This document shows, piece by piece, positions 1 to 10,228 of a DNA stretch of 64,000 nt. Both the position numbers and the translations under genes were made by a program. The notes beneath the pieces are model-generated. The model saw only the letters and a program-made list of their open reading frames with translations, searched no databases and had not been told where the DNA came from. The stretch spans positions 62,001-126,000 of the forward strand of contig NZ_CP115670.1 in assembly GCF_027886475.1 (NCBI RefSeq), read 5' to 3'. This stretch comes from Corynebacterium sp. SCR221107. Its GTDB lineage: Bacteria > Actinomycetota > Actinomycetes > Mycobacteriales > Mycobacteriaceae. Positions within the stretch are counted from its first letter, which is position 1, and the number at the start of each line of letters is the position of its first letter.

Positions 1-82
1 GTGAGGGTTCAACCTGCGTCTTTATCCCGTACACTAGGGTCCACAGTGATGGTCCTGTGAAAAGGCTTATATGAGGTTGACC

Positions 83-778
83 ATGCCAGTTCCGGTGAAA
101 GAGATTGAACAGCCCGGTTTTTGGCGTGGCCTGCGCGACACCCCCGTCACGGTGGTTCTGCTTGCCGGCTTGCTCATGGTCTATGCATTTACTTCCTACT
201 AGTCGGCCGATGCCATCCACAACGTCAGCGGGTCCTGGTTGGCCTCGCAACTGTGGCTCGAGCCAGCCCGGCCATGCACGGCACTGTGCCTGCCGCGGGT
301 TGTTGGCGCTCCCTTGCTGGCCTTCGGCCCGTTGAACTTGATCTTCGGCGGGAGCGCCTTGTTGGTGGTGGGCCGTCAGCTCGAAGGGCACATGGGATCA
401 GAGCGTTTCCTCGTGGCCTACCTCGTGGCAGCCTGCGGTTCGGCGATGGCGGTTGCGCTTTTCGAACCCCATGCGGTCACCGGCGGCCCAGAGGCGGTGG
501 TGCTGGGATTGTCGGCGATCCTGGTTATCATCGCGCTGCGCGCCCGTATGCGGTTTCGGTTCACGGGCCTGTTGGTGCTGCTTATTCTGGGTTACTTCGC
601 GGCAGTATTTACCGCCAGCACCTCTTTTGTCAGTTTTGTTGGTGGATGCGTCGCGTGCTGCTTGCTGGCGTGGCCGCTTCTTGCTTGGCGACGCACCGCG
701 CGCCAAAGCTTCGTCGGGGTGTTCTTGACGGTGGTGGGGTTTGCCACGTGGCTTAGCCCAAGCCTCGTTGCCCACTGA
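83..778 (+). pseudogene. Rhomboid-family protein, interrupted by an amber codon and lacking catalytic residues
   Basis: A reading frame starts at ATG 83 behind a GAGG at 73-76 and runs to TGA 776-778, but an in-frame TAG at 200-202 stops it after 39 codons, just after the first membrane segment. The frame stays open on both sides of the TAG, so a point change rather than an indel is the likely cause. A restart at ATG 239 would give 179 residues. The protein lines up with the intact rhomboid 200 bp downstream over the GRE-type segment and the C-terminal LAWPLLAW. Where the neighbour has the catalytic GASG serine this copy reads GGPE, and where it has GHVGG this copy reads SFVGG. Both members of the Ser-His dyad are therefore missing. 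It may be a rhomboid pseudoprotease that later decayed, or a sequencing error may have created the stop. Confidence 0.72.
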
Positions 779-980
779 GGTCGCCCCACAAGTATGCCTT
801 CGCACCAGCTTCTTGTAGCGCTTCGGTGGGCGCCTTGATGTTTCGGAGTCGGCGTAGAATTTCACGGTGTAAGCCGGTTGCGGAAAACCACGTGACCGGC
901 CGCGGTGCTAGTGAAGGCATCGATGGCCCGCTGCGTCCTCGGGACGTGGGGAGGAATGTAGGGGAAAGGATTTAGCACGG
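779..980 (+). other. Spacer between the two rhomboid genes
   Basis: About 200 bp without a credible gene. It must hold the promoter or leader of the second rhomboid gene. I see no convincing hairpin terminator. Confidence 0.4.
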
Positions 981-1673
981 GTGGCAAACCGCAGTGGGAG
1001 TGGGATAAGGCGCAGTGTTCAGGGGGCGCCCGCGACGTTGGCGATCCTTATTGCAACGCTTGTGGTTTTCGTGGTGACCGCCATCCAGTCGCGTTCGATC
1101 GGGGACAACCTTGTCTTTTCCTCGTTAGGGGATAGCTGGATCCTATTCCCGCCGGAGATGCACACCCCGCTGAGCCTGTTGCGGGCAGTGGGGGCGATGT
1201 TTGTTCACATCGGCCCCACCCACCTGCTGCTCAATGGCATCATGATCTTCTTCCTTGGACGAGAGATCGAGCGGGCGTTAGGCACCGCCCGGTTCGTCAT
1301 GGCCTATTTCATCTCCGGCGTGGGTGCGTCGCTCATGGTGATGCTCGTCGACCCGATCTCGCGCACCGCCGGCGCCTCCGGGGCTGTGTATGGGCTGATG
1401 GCCGTCATTTTGGGGCTGGCCCTGCGTAACCGCACCGACATTCGCGCTCCCTTAACCCTGATCCTGGTGAACTTGGGGTATTCGATTATCGCCACGAATG
1501 TCTCCTTGTGGGGACACGTAGGCGGGCTGGCTGCCGGAACCATTCTTGCCTGGCCGCTGATCGCGTGGAAGCCGGCCGCGCGCAATGGATTCGCACTTGT
1601 CATGTTCGCCGCCGAATGGGCGGCGATCTGGTTGGTGGGGCAGCAGCTTTACGCACCCGCGCTTGGGTTGTAG
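981..1673 (+). CDS. Rhomboid family intramembrane serine protease
   Basis: Rhomboids cleave transmembrane substrates inside the membrane with a Ser-His dyad. This 230-residue protein has about six hydrophobic segments, an HLLLNG-type motif in the second one, the nucleophile motif GASG (roughly residues 131-134) and the histidine motif GHVGG (roughly 178-182). The start is a GTG preceded by a weak AAAGGA. The tandem arrangement with a dead paralogue upstream suggests a local duplication. In other corynebacteria a rhomboid gene also lies between the gyrase region and the pknB cluster (recalled, not checked). The substrate is unknown. Confidence 0.88.
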   Translation: MANRSGSGIRRSVQGAPATLAILIATLVVFVVTAIQSRSIGDNLVFSSLGDSWILFPPEMHTPLSLLRAVGAMFVHIGPTHLLLNGIMIFFLGREIERALGTARFVMAYFISGVGASLMVMLVDPISRTAGASGAVYGLMAVILGLALRNRTDIRAPLTLILVNLGYSIIATNVSLWGHVGGLAAGTILAWPLIAWKPAARNGFALVMFAAEWAAIWLVGQQLYAPALGL

Positions 1674-1802
1674 AAGATGTCCGCACCCCTTTCTCGCTGG
1701 TGCGTCTCTAGCTACTGGTTTCTCTCCACCCCAGCTGTCTCTCGTGCAGCCTTTTTGTCGCTGTATCTGGCACGTCGCGCCGGGTGCGGCGGTGTGGCTG
1801 CA

Positions 1803-1814
1803 TGCTTTCCGACG
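1803..1814 (+). repeat. Dispersed intergenic repeat, copy 1 (TGCTTTCCGACG)
   Basis: Copy of the core TTTGCTTNCCGACGCC found between genes at several places in the window. It lies downstream of the rhomboid stop. A partial inverted match (GGTCGG) follows at once. Confidence 0.5.
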
Positions 1815-2075
1815 TTTCCAGGTCGGTCTCCTTCAACCGTCCCCTATGACGGGGCACGCGTGTAGGGCGTTTGTTCTTTTGGCGGCGCAGTGTGGCTGCT
1901 GCTTGGGTGCGGCGTTGTGCTTGGCGTTATGTGCGGTCCTGTGCTGGGGGATTTGTTGAGGTGAAGGGGTGGGATACGAACGTTGTGATTTTTCATGAGG
2001 CGGGGTGAAAACTCACAGGCGCAGATGGACACATCATCAAGGTATGGTGCTTTACTCTCACCAAAACTCACTCAT

Positions 2076-2373
2076 TTATCCACAATGATCCACCGGAATT
2101 CCACAGGACGGACGTACTGTTTGTGGGTCTGTGAACAAAGCGATTTATCCACAGGAGTTATCCACACTGTGAATAATCACAAGGCTGGAAATACATTCTT
2201 GTAATTCGATTCGTAGTGCGTGTCAAGGCCAACGAACTGTGGTTTTGCGAATCTATTCGAACGAAACCGCAGGTGGGGAAGAAGTGCACAACTTTATCCA
2301 CAGGCTGTGGACAAGCCCTGTGGGAAACGCCAATGGGGAGTTCTCAACAGGTTTGTGCACAGCCTGTGGATAA
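2076..2373. other. DnaA-box cluster (possible replication origin or DnaA-titration site)
   Basis: Exact TTATCCACA boxes occur on the plus strand at 2076-2084, 2145-2153, 2158-2166 and 2294-2302, and on the minus strand at 2365-2373. Near matches on the minus strand lie at 2130-2138 (TTGTTCACA), 2168-2176 (TTATTCACA) and 2306-2314 (TTGTCCACA). Five perfect 9-mers in 300 bp is far above chance. No dnaA or dnaN gene is in the window, so this is either an origin away from dnaA or a secondary DnaA-binding locus that titrates or reactivates DnaA (datA- or DARS-like). I see no strongly AT-rich unwinding element next to it. Confidence 0.75.
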
Positions 2374-2520
2374 CTATGGAGGTTGCCCATACACAGGCAG
2401 TGGATGAATGCGAAGTAAACGCAAACTAGCGCTCCCTCACCCCGAAACGCTGATGTTGACGGCGGTTCATGTGGAGTTTGCTTCCATCGGCGGGGGTGGC
2501 CAGGGTATCACGCAAACACA

Positions 2521-2580
2521 GACGCCCACGGCAGCGCAACCGTGGTCAAGGTATGCGCGCCGTGGGCGTCGGAAAGCAAA
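2521..2580 (-). repeat. Inverted repeat with dispersed-repeat core, downstream of the HAD gene
   Basis: GACGCCCACGGC at 2521-2532 is complemented by GCCGTGGGCGTC at 2559-2570, and the right arm continues into GGAAAGCAAA, so the minus strand reads TTTGCTTTCCGACGCCC. It lies just past the HAD stop codon and could act as that gene's terminator. Confidence 0.5.
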
Positions 2581-2618
2581 AATCTGAAAAGGCAGCACGC
2601 ATGGCTGCTGCGGTGGGG

Positions 2619-3206
2619 TTAGGACACCCCGTGGATGTCTGCGACCGTGCGGTAGAGGACGCCGGTCATGCCCAGCTCACGGGCGGCATGGACGTTGACC
2701 GCGGTGTCGTCGAAGAAAATGGTGTCAGCAGGCTCAGTGCCCAGTGCGGCAAGTGCCTTGTGGAATGCCTCCGGCTCCGGCTTAATCGCGTGGATATCGC
2801 AGGAGAAAGTCACGGAGTAAAACTCGTCGAACCAGGGGTGCTCGTTTACAAGACCGTTGGCCAGTACATGCGGAATATTCGACAACACGCCTACGCGGTG
2901 GCCTTCCTTGATGAGGTCGCGGGCGGCGGCGACGGCATCCTCGTGCGCAAACAGCAAGGTGTCGGTCTCTGTTTTGATGGCATCGGCGATATCAAAGCTG
3001 GTGCCGGAGGCCCGAGCAACATCCTCCCACCACTGCTTATCGCTGACCGTGCCACGATCCAGCGGGTCCCGCAGATCATGATAGGCATCCCAAAACGCCT
3101 GGTGGTGCTCGGCGTCGATGCCAAGGCGACGTTCCACGCCCCGGCGATCGGAATCGGTGCGGTGCTTGATGAGGACGCCGTAGAGATCAAAAAGAAAGTT
3201 GGCCAT
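2619..3206 (-). CDS. HAD-superfamily hydrolase
   Basis: A 195-residue soluble protein of the haloacid dehalogenase superfamily, which uses an aspartate nucleophile on phosphomonoesters or related substrates. Motif I is FLFDLYGVL near the N-terminus (nucleophile D8), motif II is LSNIP, motif III is a lysine in HAIKPEPEAF, and motif IV is FFDDT. The general acid Asp usual two residues after the nucleophile is a Tyr (DLYGV), as in haloacid-dehalogenase and epoxide-hydrolase-N-like members, so phosphatase activity is not assured. A paralogue with the same layout is at 58675-59277. The gene may be transcribed with or after crgA. The substrate is unknown. Confidence 0.85.
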   Translation of the reverse strand: MANFLFDLYGVLIKHRTDSDRRGVERRLGIDAEHHQAFWDAYHDLRDPLDRGTVSDKQWWEDVARASGTSFDIADAIKTETDTLLFAHEDAVAAARDLIKEGHRVGVLSNIPHVLANGLVNEHPWFDEFYSVTFSCDIHAIKPEPEAFHKALAALGTEPADTIFFDDTAVNVHAARELGMTGVLYRTVADIHGVS

Positions 3207-3350
3207 GGCTTAAGCCTAAACGAAAACCAAAAAAACAAAAAGAAGCAAAAATAGTCGGGCATTTGTTTGTGAAAGGGCGACGCATCACGGTCGCGCCTAG
3301 CGCCGGCGGCGCAGTTCCATGGCTTTGCGGCATCAGCCAACGATGGGCAT

Positions 3351-3375
3351 GAAAAAAGCCACCCCGAAGGTGGCT
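3351..3375 (-). terminator. Rho-independent terminator after crgA
   Basis: AGCCACC (3357-3363) and GGTGGCT (3369-3375) form a 7-bp stem with a 5-nt loop. In the minus direction it is followed by six T residues (3351-3356), 16 nt past the crgA stop. Confidence 0.85.
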
Positions 3376-3390
3376 CGGATCAAGCGAGGA

Positions 3391-3657
3391 CTAACGCCAG
3401 CCCATCGTCATGAGAAGACCAAGGATGAAGGCACCGAAGCCAACACCATAATTCCACGGGCCGAGGTCACGCATCAGCGGGATATCGGGGCCGGCGAGGT
3501 AGTTGACAATCAGCCACAAAAGGCCGATCAGCATCAGGCCGAACATGAGGATCTTGTACCACAACGGGGTACCACTGGTATTAATCTTGACCGGCGTACG
3601 GTTGCTAGCGCCGGAGGAATACGGCACCGAGCTGGCCTGAATCTTTGACTTTGGCAT
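3391..3657 (-). CDS. crgA: Cell division protein CrgA
   Basis: CrgA is a small actinobacterial membrane protein that helps recruit peptidoglycan synthesis proteins to the septum. This 88-residue protein has a polar N-terminus, then two transmembrane helices (about residues 33-52 and 68-86), with the conserved LAGPDIP and NYGVGFG segments between and within them. The length and the position next to pknB are typical of the family. The start is supported by GAAGGA just upstream. A terminator follows the gene. Paired palindromes upstream suggest that it has its own promoter rather than depending only on read-through from pknB. Confidence 0.93.
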   Translation of the reverse strand: MPKSKIQASSVPYSSGASNRTPVKINTSGTPLWYKILMFGLMLIGLLWLIVNYLAGPDIPLMRDLGPWNYGVGFGAFILGLLMTMGWR

Positions 3658-3731
3658 AGCAATCCTTCAAGGAATACGACAGGAACGCACACGGTGGACC
3701 GTACACGAACGTGTATTGGGAAAAATCAATA

Positions 3732-3755
3732 AAGTGACCGTCACTTAAGCTTAAG
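3732..3755. promoter_or_regulatory. Paired palindromes between pknB and crgA
   Basis: AAGTGAC-C-GTCACTT (3732-3746) is a perfect palindrome that runs into a second one, CTTAAGCTTAAG (3744-3755). Both lie 75-98 bp upstream of the crgA start, in the position of an operator. A further palindrome, TTAGGTGACCTAA, overlaps the pknB stop at 3824-3836. I cannot name the regulator. Confidence 0.45.
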
Positions 3756-3833
3756 GGATAATATACCAGCCAGCGGGGACGACCCTGAACCGGACGGCCC
3801 CGCCGACGGGCAAGAACTCCCATGTTAGGTGAC

Positions 3834-5914
3834 CTAATTGGCGGGGTTGATAGCCAAGAGGTCGAACTCATAAATGCGAACCGTGACGTTTCCATCCTTG
3901 CGGATGGTGCCGCCACTTACAGGATCCTGAGCGGCAATCAGGCCCACATCCTGCAGAGCAGCCGTCTTGACCGGCTCGCCCGTCACCAGCTGCGCATTCG
4001 AACCGGTCCACCCCGCAGCACGCAGCGCCGCGAGTGCATCATTGGCATTCATGCGCGCCAAGTTCGGCACGGTAATCAGCGCACCATTGGACACCTGAAC
4101 CTGAACCTGGGAACCGGCTGGGGCATTCGTGCCCTCGCCGGCCACCGACAATACGGTGCCCTCGGCCTCGAGGCTGTCGACATACTGCACGATCGGCTCG
4201 AAGCCCAATGCGGTGAGGTTGCCTGCGGCCTGCTCCCACTTCATGCCAGTGACCACCGGGATACGCTGATCCTCCGGGCCGGTGGACACGGTGATCGTCA
4301 CCTTCGTGCCCTTCGAGACCTGAGAGCCTGCCGCCGGGGACTGCTCCATCACGGAGCCTTCGGCAACGTCCTCGGAGGCGGCCTCGCGCACCGTCGAATC
4401 GAGCAGCAAACCGGCGGCCTCCAGCGCCTTGCCGGCGTCGGCGGTATTAAGCCCCCGGACATCGGGAACCTCCGTGACCTCCTTGCCGGAAGACACAAAC
4501 AAGGTGATCGTGGTGCCGGACTGGACCGAGGAACCGGCAGCCGGGTTCGTGCGAATTGTCTTGCCCCGAGCAATGTTCGGGTTTGCCTCCTCCGATACGC
4601 TCACCTGAAGACCTAGCCCCTGCAGGGTGGTCAGCGCCTCCGCCTGATCGACGTTTTCCAAGGCGGGAACGGTAACCATCTGCTTGTCGCCATTGATGGT
4701 GATCACACCGTTGGTGGAGAGATAGTCATAGGCGATGTATCCGCCACCGGCCAAAAGCAGCACCGCGAGGGTAGCGATGCCAGCGCGCAGTCCCTTCCGC
4801 GACTTCTTTTCCTCCGGCATGCGTTGGCTCGCAGCGGGGACAACCGCCGGGGCAGCCTGGTAGCTTGCCGGTGGTTCTTGCGATTGCTGGGGTGCTGCTT
4901 GGGCCGGAGCCTGCGCCGGTGCGATGGTAGTCGGCGCGGCGTCGGGGACCACGTCGGGGGCGGCCGGGACGATCTCGGTGGGTGCGGCCACGACGGCGGT
5001 TGGCAAGGCCGTGCCCGCTGCGTCATTCGCATCATCAATCGGCTTGACGTGGTGACGAGCGGCCTCGGTAACGGCGCCACGCTCAAGGCGACGCAGGTCG
5101 TCGGCAAGCTCGGTAGCCGATTGGTAGCGGTCGCCGGGATGCTTGGCAAGCGCAGTCAAAATCACCGCGTCCACGTTGAGAGCCGCCGTGGGCGACAGGT
5201 CGCCGATCAGCTCGCTTGGGGCCTGCGGATCCTCCTGAACGTGCTGGTAAGCCACGGAAAAGGGGGTATCGCCCTGGAACGGCGGCTGGCCAGTGACCAT
5301 CTCATACAGCACGCACCCCAAGGCGTACACATCCGAGCGCGCGTCCGCGTTCTTACCCCGAGCCTGCTCCGGGGACAGGTACTGGGCGGTACCGATAACG
5401 GCAGAGGTCTGCGTCATCGCGGAGGTGGCATCGCCGATCGCGCGCGCGATGCCGAAGTCCATGATCTTGACCGCGCCGGTGTTGGTGATCATGATGTTCG
5501 CCGGCTTGATATCGCGGTGGATGATGCCCGCGTCGTGGCTGGTCTGCAAGGCCTCGCACACCGGGACGAGGGTGCGGGCAGCCTCCGTCGGCGTAAACCG
5601 ACCGTCCTCGCGGATGATGTCGCGCAGCGTGCGCCCGCGCACCAGTTCCATGACGATATAGGGGGTGCCAATCCCGTCGCGATCCATCTCGCCGGTGTCA
5701 TAGGTGGCAACGATAGCCGGGTGGTTGAGCTGCCCGGAATTGATTGCTTCCCGACGGAAACGCTCGCGGAAATTAATGTCGCGCGCCAAGTCCGGGCGCA
5801 ACATCTTCACAGCGACCTCACGGCCGATGAGGGTGTCCTTGGCCAGGTACACCTCCGACATGCCGCCGGAGCCGATGACCTCGCCTAATTCATAGCGGTT
5901 GGCGATGAGATCGC

Positions 5915-5918
<4 letters not shown>
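3834..5918 (-). CDS. pknB: Serine/threonine protein kinase PknB with PASTA repeats
   Basis: PknB-type kinases sense muropeptides or lipid II outside the cell through PASTA repeats and phosphorylate cell-wall and division proteins inside. This 694-residue protein has a kinase domain at about 8-280: glycine loop GSGGMSEVY, Lys38 in VAVKML, HRDIKPAN with Asp136, DFG at 154-156, and an activation loop rich in Ser and Thr. A Pro/Ala-rich linker (about 300-370) leads to one transmembrane helix (about 378-398). Four PASTA repeats fill the rest. The start overlaps the pknA stop by 4 nt, so the two are translationally coupled. It is the last gene of the fhaA-to-pknB run before crgA. Confidence 0.96.
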
Positions 5919-7468
<1,550 letters not shown>

Positions 7469-7470
7469 GT

Positions 7471-8916
7471 TTATCCCTGAGCTCTCTGCACTGCTGCGAT
7501 AACCGCGCGCCCGATGGGGGCTGCGACCGAACCGCCGGTTGCGGCCTGCCCACGGTCACCGCCGTTCTTGACGACGACCGCGACCGCCACATCGGCGTTC
7601 TCCGAGGGGCCGAAGGCGATGTACCAGGCGTGCGGGTTGGAATTGCGGGAGTCCTCGCCGTGCTCGGCGGTACCGGTCTTGGAAGCGATATCCGCCCCGG
7701 TGTAGCCAGCTGTATGCTGCTCGGATGCGCGCATGAGATCTGTGATGGTGGCGGCCATCTCCGGGGTGATTGCCTGATTGAGCTCCTTCGGCTCGGTCTC
7801 AGACAAAACCGAAAGATCATCGCCGACCACCTTCGAGACCACATGCGGTTCCATTCGGGTGCCACCGTTGGCGACGGTTGCTGCGATGACGGCATTTTCC
7901 AACACGCTCATCGCCACGTCACGCTGGCCGATGGCCGACTGACCCAGCTCCGCGTCGTAGTTGATCTCACCGATGGTGCCCTGAGCCATCGGAATACCCA
8001 GATCGTAGGTTTCGCCCACGCCGAAGGCGGCGGAGGCATCCTTGAGCGCGTCGATGCCCGAGCCGATGGCCATCTCTACGAAGGCAGTGTTGCACGAGTA
8101 CTGGAAAGCCGTGCGCAGCGTGACCGTGCTCGATCCAGCACAGGTGTGGCCGCCGTAGTTCTCCAGGGTGGTGGTGGAATCCGGCAGGGTAATCTGCGGG
8201 GCGCCGGTGAGCGTGGAATCCGGGCCGTAGCCGGAGTTCAAACCAGCGACAGTGGTGATCACCTTAAACGTCGAGCCCGGTGGCAGGGTCTCCTGCGTTG
8301 CGTGGTTGAGCAGCGGATTGCCTTCATCGGCGTTGAGTTGTGCCCACGCGTCCTCGGCGGTGTCCGGGTCAGAAATCAGCGAAGGATCGTAGCTCGGCGT
8401 GGAAGCCATAGCCAGGATCTCGCCGGTGGACGGGCGAATTGCCACGACCGCGCCCTCGTACCCGGAATTGGCCAGTTGGTTGTAGGCCTCTTCCTGGGCC
8501 GCCGGAAGGAGCGTGAGCTCCAGGTTGCCCACCGTCTCCTTCTGGCCGACGAGCTCCTGCCACCACTGCTTGGTGGTCTTCTGCGTGCCATTAAGCACCG
8601 AGTTATAGCTCGACTCCAGCCCGGAGTTTCCATAAATATCGGAGGAATAACCCTCGATCGGACCGTAGGCGATGGGATTAGCTACATAGTTGCGCTGGTA
8701 GTAGCCGTTTTCATCTTGCACCGACTCGGCCAGGATCTGGCCGCCGGCCGAGATCTGGCCACGGGGGCTGAGCTTTTGCTCGATGAAATTGCGGCGGTTG
8801 AGCGGGTTGTCGGCGTACTTTTCTTGGCTAAATCCCTGAATGACGGTGAGGTTAACCAACAAAACAACCGTGAGGATCAGCCCGAAGACGGCCGCGAATC
8901 GAATGGATCTATTCAT
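7471..8916 (-). CDS. pbpA: Penicillin-binding protein 2 (transpeptidase) PbpA
   Basis: A class B penicillin-binding protein that cross-links peptidoglycan together with the RodA glycosyltransferase encoded next to it. The 481-residue reading begins at ATG 8916, 4 nt past the rodA stop, behind a strong AGGAGG inside the end of rodA. A longer in-frame reading into rodA is rejected for that reason. An N-terminal membrane anchor (about 7-25) is followed by the dimerisation domain. The transpeptidase domain carries STFK (in PPGSTFKV), SCN (in YSCNTAF) and KTG (in SKTGTAE). All three active-site motifs are intact. Confidence 0.95.
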   Translation of the reverse strand: MNRSIRFAAVFGLILTVVLLVNLTVIQGFSQEKYADNPLNRRNFIEQKLSPRGQISAGGQILAESVQDENGYYQRNYVANPIAYGPIEGYSSDIYGNSGLESSYNSVLNGTQKTTKQWWQELVGQKETVGNLELTLLPAAQEEAYNQLANSGYEGAVVAIRPSTGEILAMASTPSYDPSLISDPDTAEDAWAQLNADEGNPLLNHATQETLPPGSTFKVITTVAGLNSGYGPDSTLTGAPQITLPDSTTTLENYGGHTCAGSSTVTLRTAFQYSCNTAFVEMAIGSGIDALKDASAAFGVGETYDLGIPMAQGTIGEINYDAELGQSAIGQRDVAMSVLENAVIAATVANGGTRMEPHVVSKVVGDDLSVLSETEPKELNQAITPEMAATITDLMRASEQHTAGYTGADIASKTGTAEHGEDSRNSNPHAWYIAFGPSENADVAVAVVVKNGGDRGQAATGGSVAAPIGRAVIAAVQRAQG

Positions 8917-8920
8917 CGCC

Positions 8921-10228
8921 TTATGCCTCCTGCTTCTGGGAAGATCGGGCGGAGTTGGAGATCCTGAGGATGATGCCCAAAAGAATGTAGTTTGCCATGA
9001 GTGAGGAACCACCCTGTGACATGAACGGGGTGGTCAGGCCGGTCATCGGCATAAGGGCCGTGATACCTCCGGTGACCACGAAGATCTGGATCGCAATGGT
9101 CAGCGACAGGCCGGCCGCAACGAGCTTTCCGTAGGAGTCCTTGGTCATCATGGCGGTGCGCATGCCACGGGTGACGAAGATGGCGAACAGGACAAGCACC
9201 GCGGAAAGTCCCACGAAACCCAGTTCCTCGCCGATTGCGGCAAGAATAAAGTCGGACTCGGCCACGGGGATGAGCTCGGGGTGGCCCTTGCCCAGCCCGG
9301 AACCCGTCAGCCCACCGGAAGAAAGGCTAAACAGGCCCTGGGATAGCTGGTATCCGGTGGTGTCATAGTGCGCCAGCGGATCGATGAAATTGTTAAAGCG
9401 CGCCTGAATCTTGTCCGAGACCTGATAGACGGCGGTGCCGCCGATACCCACCAGCAGCACGCCGATGAAAAGCCACGACACGCGGTTGGTGGCGATGTAG
9501 AGCATGCCCAGTACGGTGCTAAACAGCAGCAGGGCCGGGCCGAAATCGTTTTCGCCAGCCATGATCAAGATCGCCACGCCCCAGACGCCGAGGATGGGGG
9601 CAAGGTCACGCAGGCGCGGGAATTCCATGCCGAGGAAACGCACGCCAGCGACGTTGAAGAGTGCTCGCTTGTTTACCAGGAGCTGGGCGAAAAACAGCAG
9701 CAGCAAGATCTTGGAGAACTCGCCGGGTTGCAGGGACAGCGGGCCGATGGAGATCCAGATGTTGGCATCGGCGTTGATCTTGACCGGCCACACCAACGGC
9801 AGCGCCAGCAGCACGAGGCCGGTCAGCCCCAGCACATAGGAGTAGCGGCTTAGGCGTGTGTGGTCTTTGACCACGATGAGAACGCCAACCATGAAAATCA
9901 CGGAAATAAGTGTCCACAGCACCTGGCGTGAGGCCAGCGACTTATCGAGTGCGAGGTCGAGGCGATAAATCATGATGAGGCCCAGCCCGTTGAGCAAGGC
10001 CGCGACCGGCAGCATGATCTGGTCTGCATTCGGCGCCAGGATACAGATGGCGAGGTGGGCGATGCTAAACACGCCGATGAAGCCACCGATCACCCAGAAG
10101 ACCTCGGAGTCGATGGCCGAGCCCTGGGCGAGGTTGAGGGTTACCACGGCGATGCCGATGATCGCGGTGGCTAGGACGAGCAGCGCGAACTCAGTCCGTC
10201 GCGCGGCGATACGCTTGAAGATGCTCAC
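8921..10228 (-). CDS. rodA: SEDS-family peptidoglycan glycosyltransferase RodA
   Basis: RodA polymerises lipid II into glycan strands and partners with a class B PBP. This 435-residue protein is almost entirely hydrophobic, with about 12 membrane segments, and carries the family segment LSLQPGEFSKI and the C-terminal run ending FMSQGGSSLMANYILLG. It begins directly after the pstP stop and is followed after 4 nt by pbpA, so the pair is tightly coupled, as in mycobacteria. The name FtsW is also used for this family, but the pbpA/pknA context favours RodA. Confidence 0.94.
   Translation of the reverse strand: MSIFKRIAARRTEFALLVLATAIIGIAVVTLNLAQGSAIDSEVFWVIGGFIGVFSIAHLAICILAPNADQIMLPVAALLNGLGLIMIYRLDLALDKSLASRQVLWTLISVIFMVGVLIVVKDHTRLSRYSYVLGLTGLVLLALPLVWPVKINADANIWISIGPLSLQPGEFSKILLLLFFAQLLVNKRALFNVAGVRFLGMEFPRLRDLAPILGVWGVAILIMAGENDFGPALLLFSTVLGMLYIATNRVSWLFIGVLLVGIGGTAVYQVSDKIQARFNNFIDPLAHYDTTGYQLSQGLFSLSSGGLTGSGLGKGHPELIPVAESDFILAAIGEELGFVGLSAVLVLFAIFVTRGMRTAMMTKDSYGKLVAAGLSLTIAIQIFVVTGGITALMPMTGLTTPFMSQGGSSLMANYILLGIILRISNSARSSQKQEA

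Larger units (their letters stand above)
1674..2618. other. Long intergenic region with a DnaA-box cluster
   Basis: About 945 bp lie between the rhomboid gene (plus strand) and the HAD gene (minus strand), which converge on it. No credible ORF is present. The interval holds a copy of the dispersed repeat (1803-1814), the DnaA-box cluster (2076-2373) and an inverted repeat (2521-2580). Such a long non-coding stretch is unusual in this gene-dense window. Confidence 0.7.

Noticed and set aside
2168..2181. GlxR (CRP-type) site in TGTGAATAATCACA
   Set aside because: The half-sites are separated by four bases rather than six, and the segment is explained by a minus-strand DnaA box.
3824..3836. DtxR iron box in TTAGGTGACCTAA
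   Set aside because: It lacks the 19-bp length and the central part of the DtxR consensus, and it overlaps the pknB stop codon.
4824..5888. Plus-strand ORF of 354 codons opposite pknB
   Set aside because: It is a shadow of the pknB kinase region, rich in Arg/Gly/Val with no motif, signal or start site. pknB on the other strand is certain.
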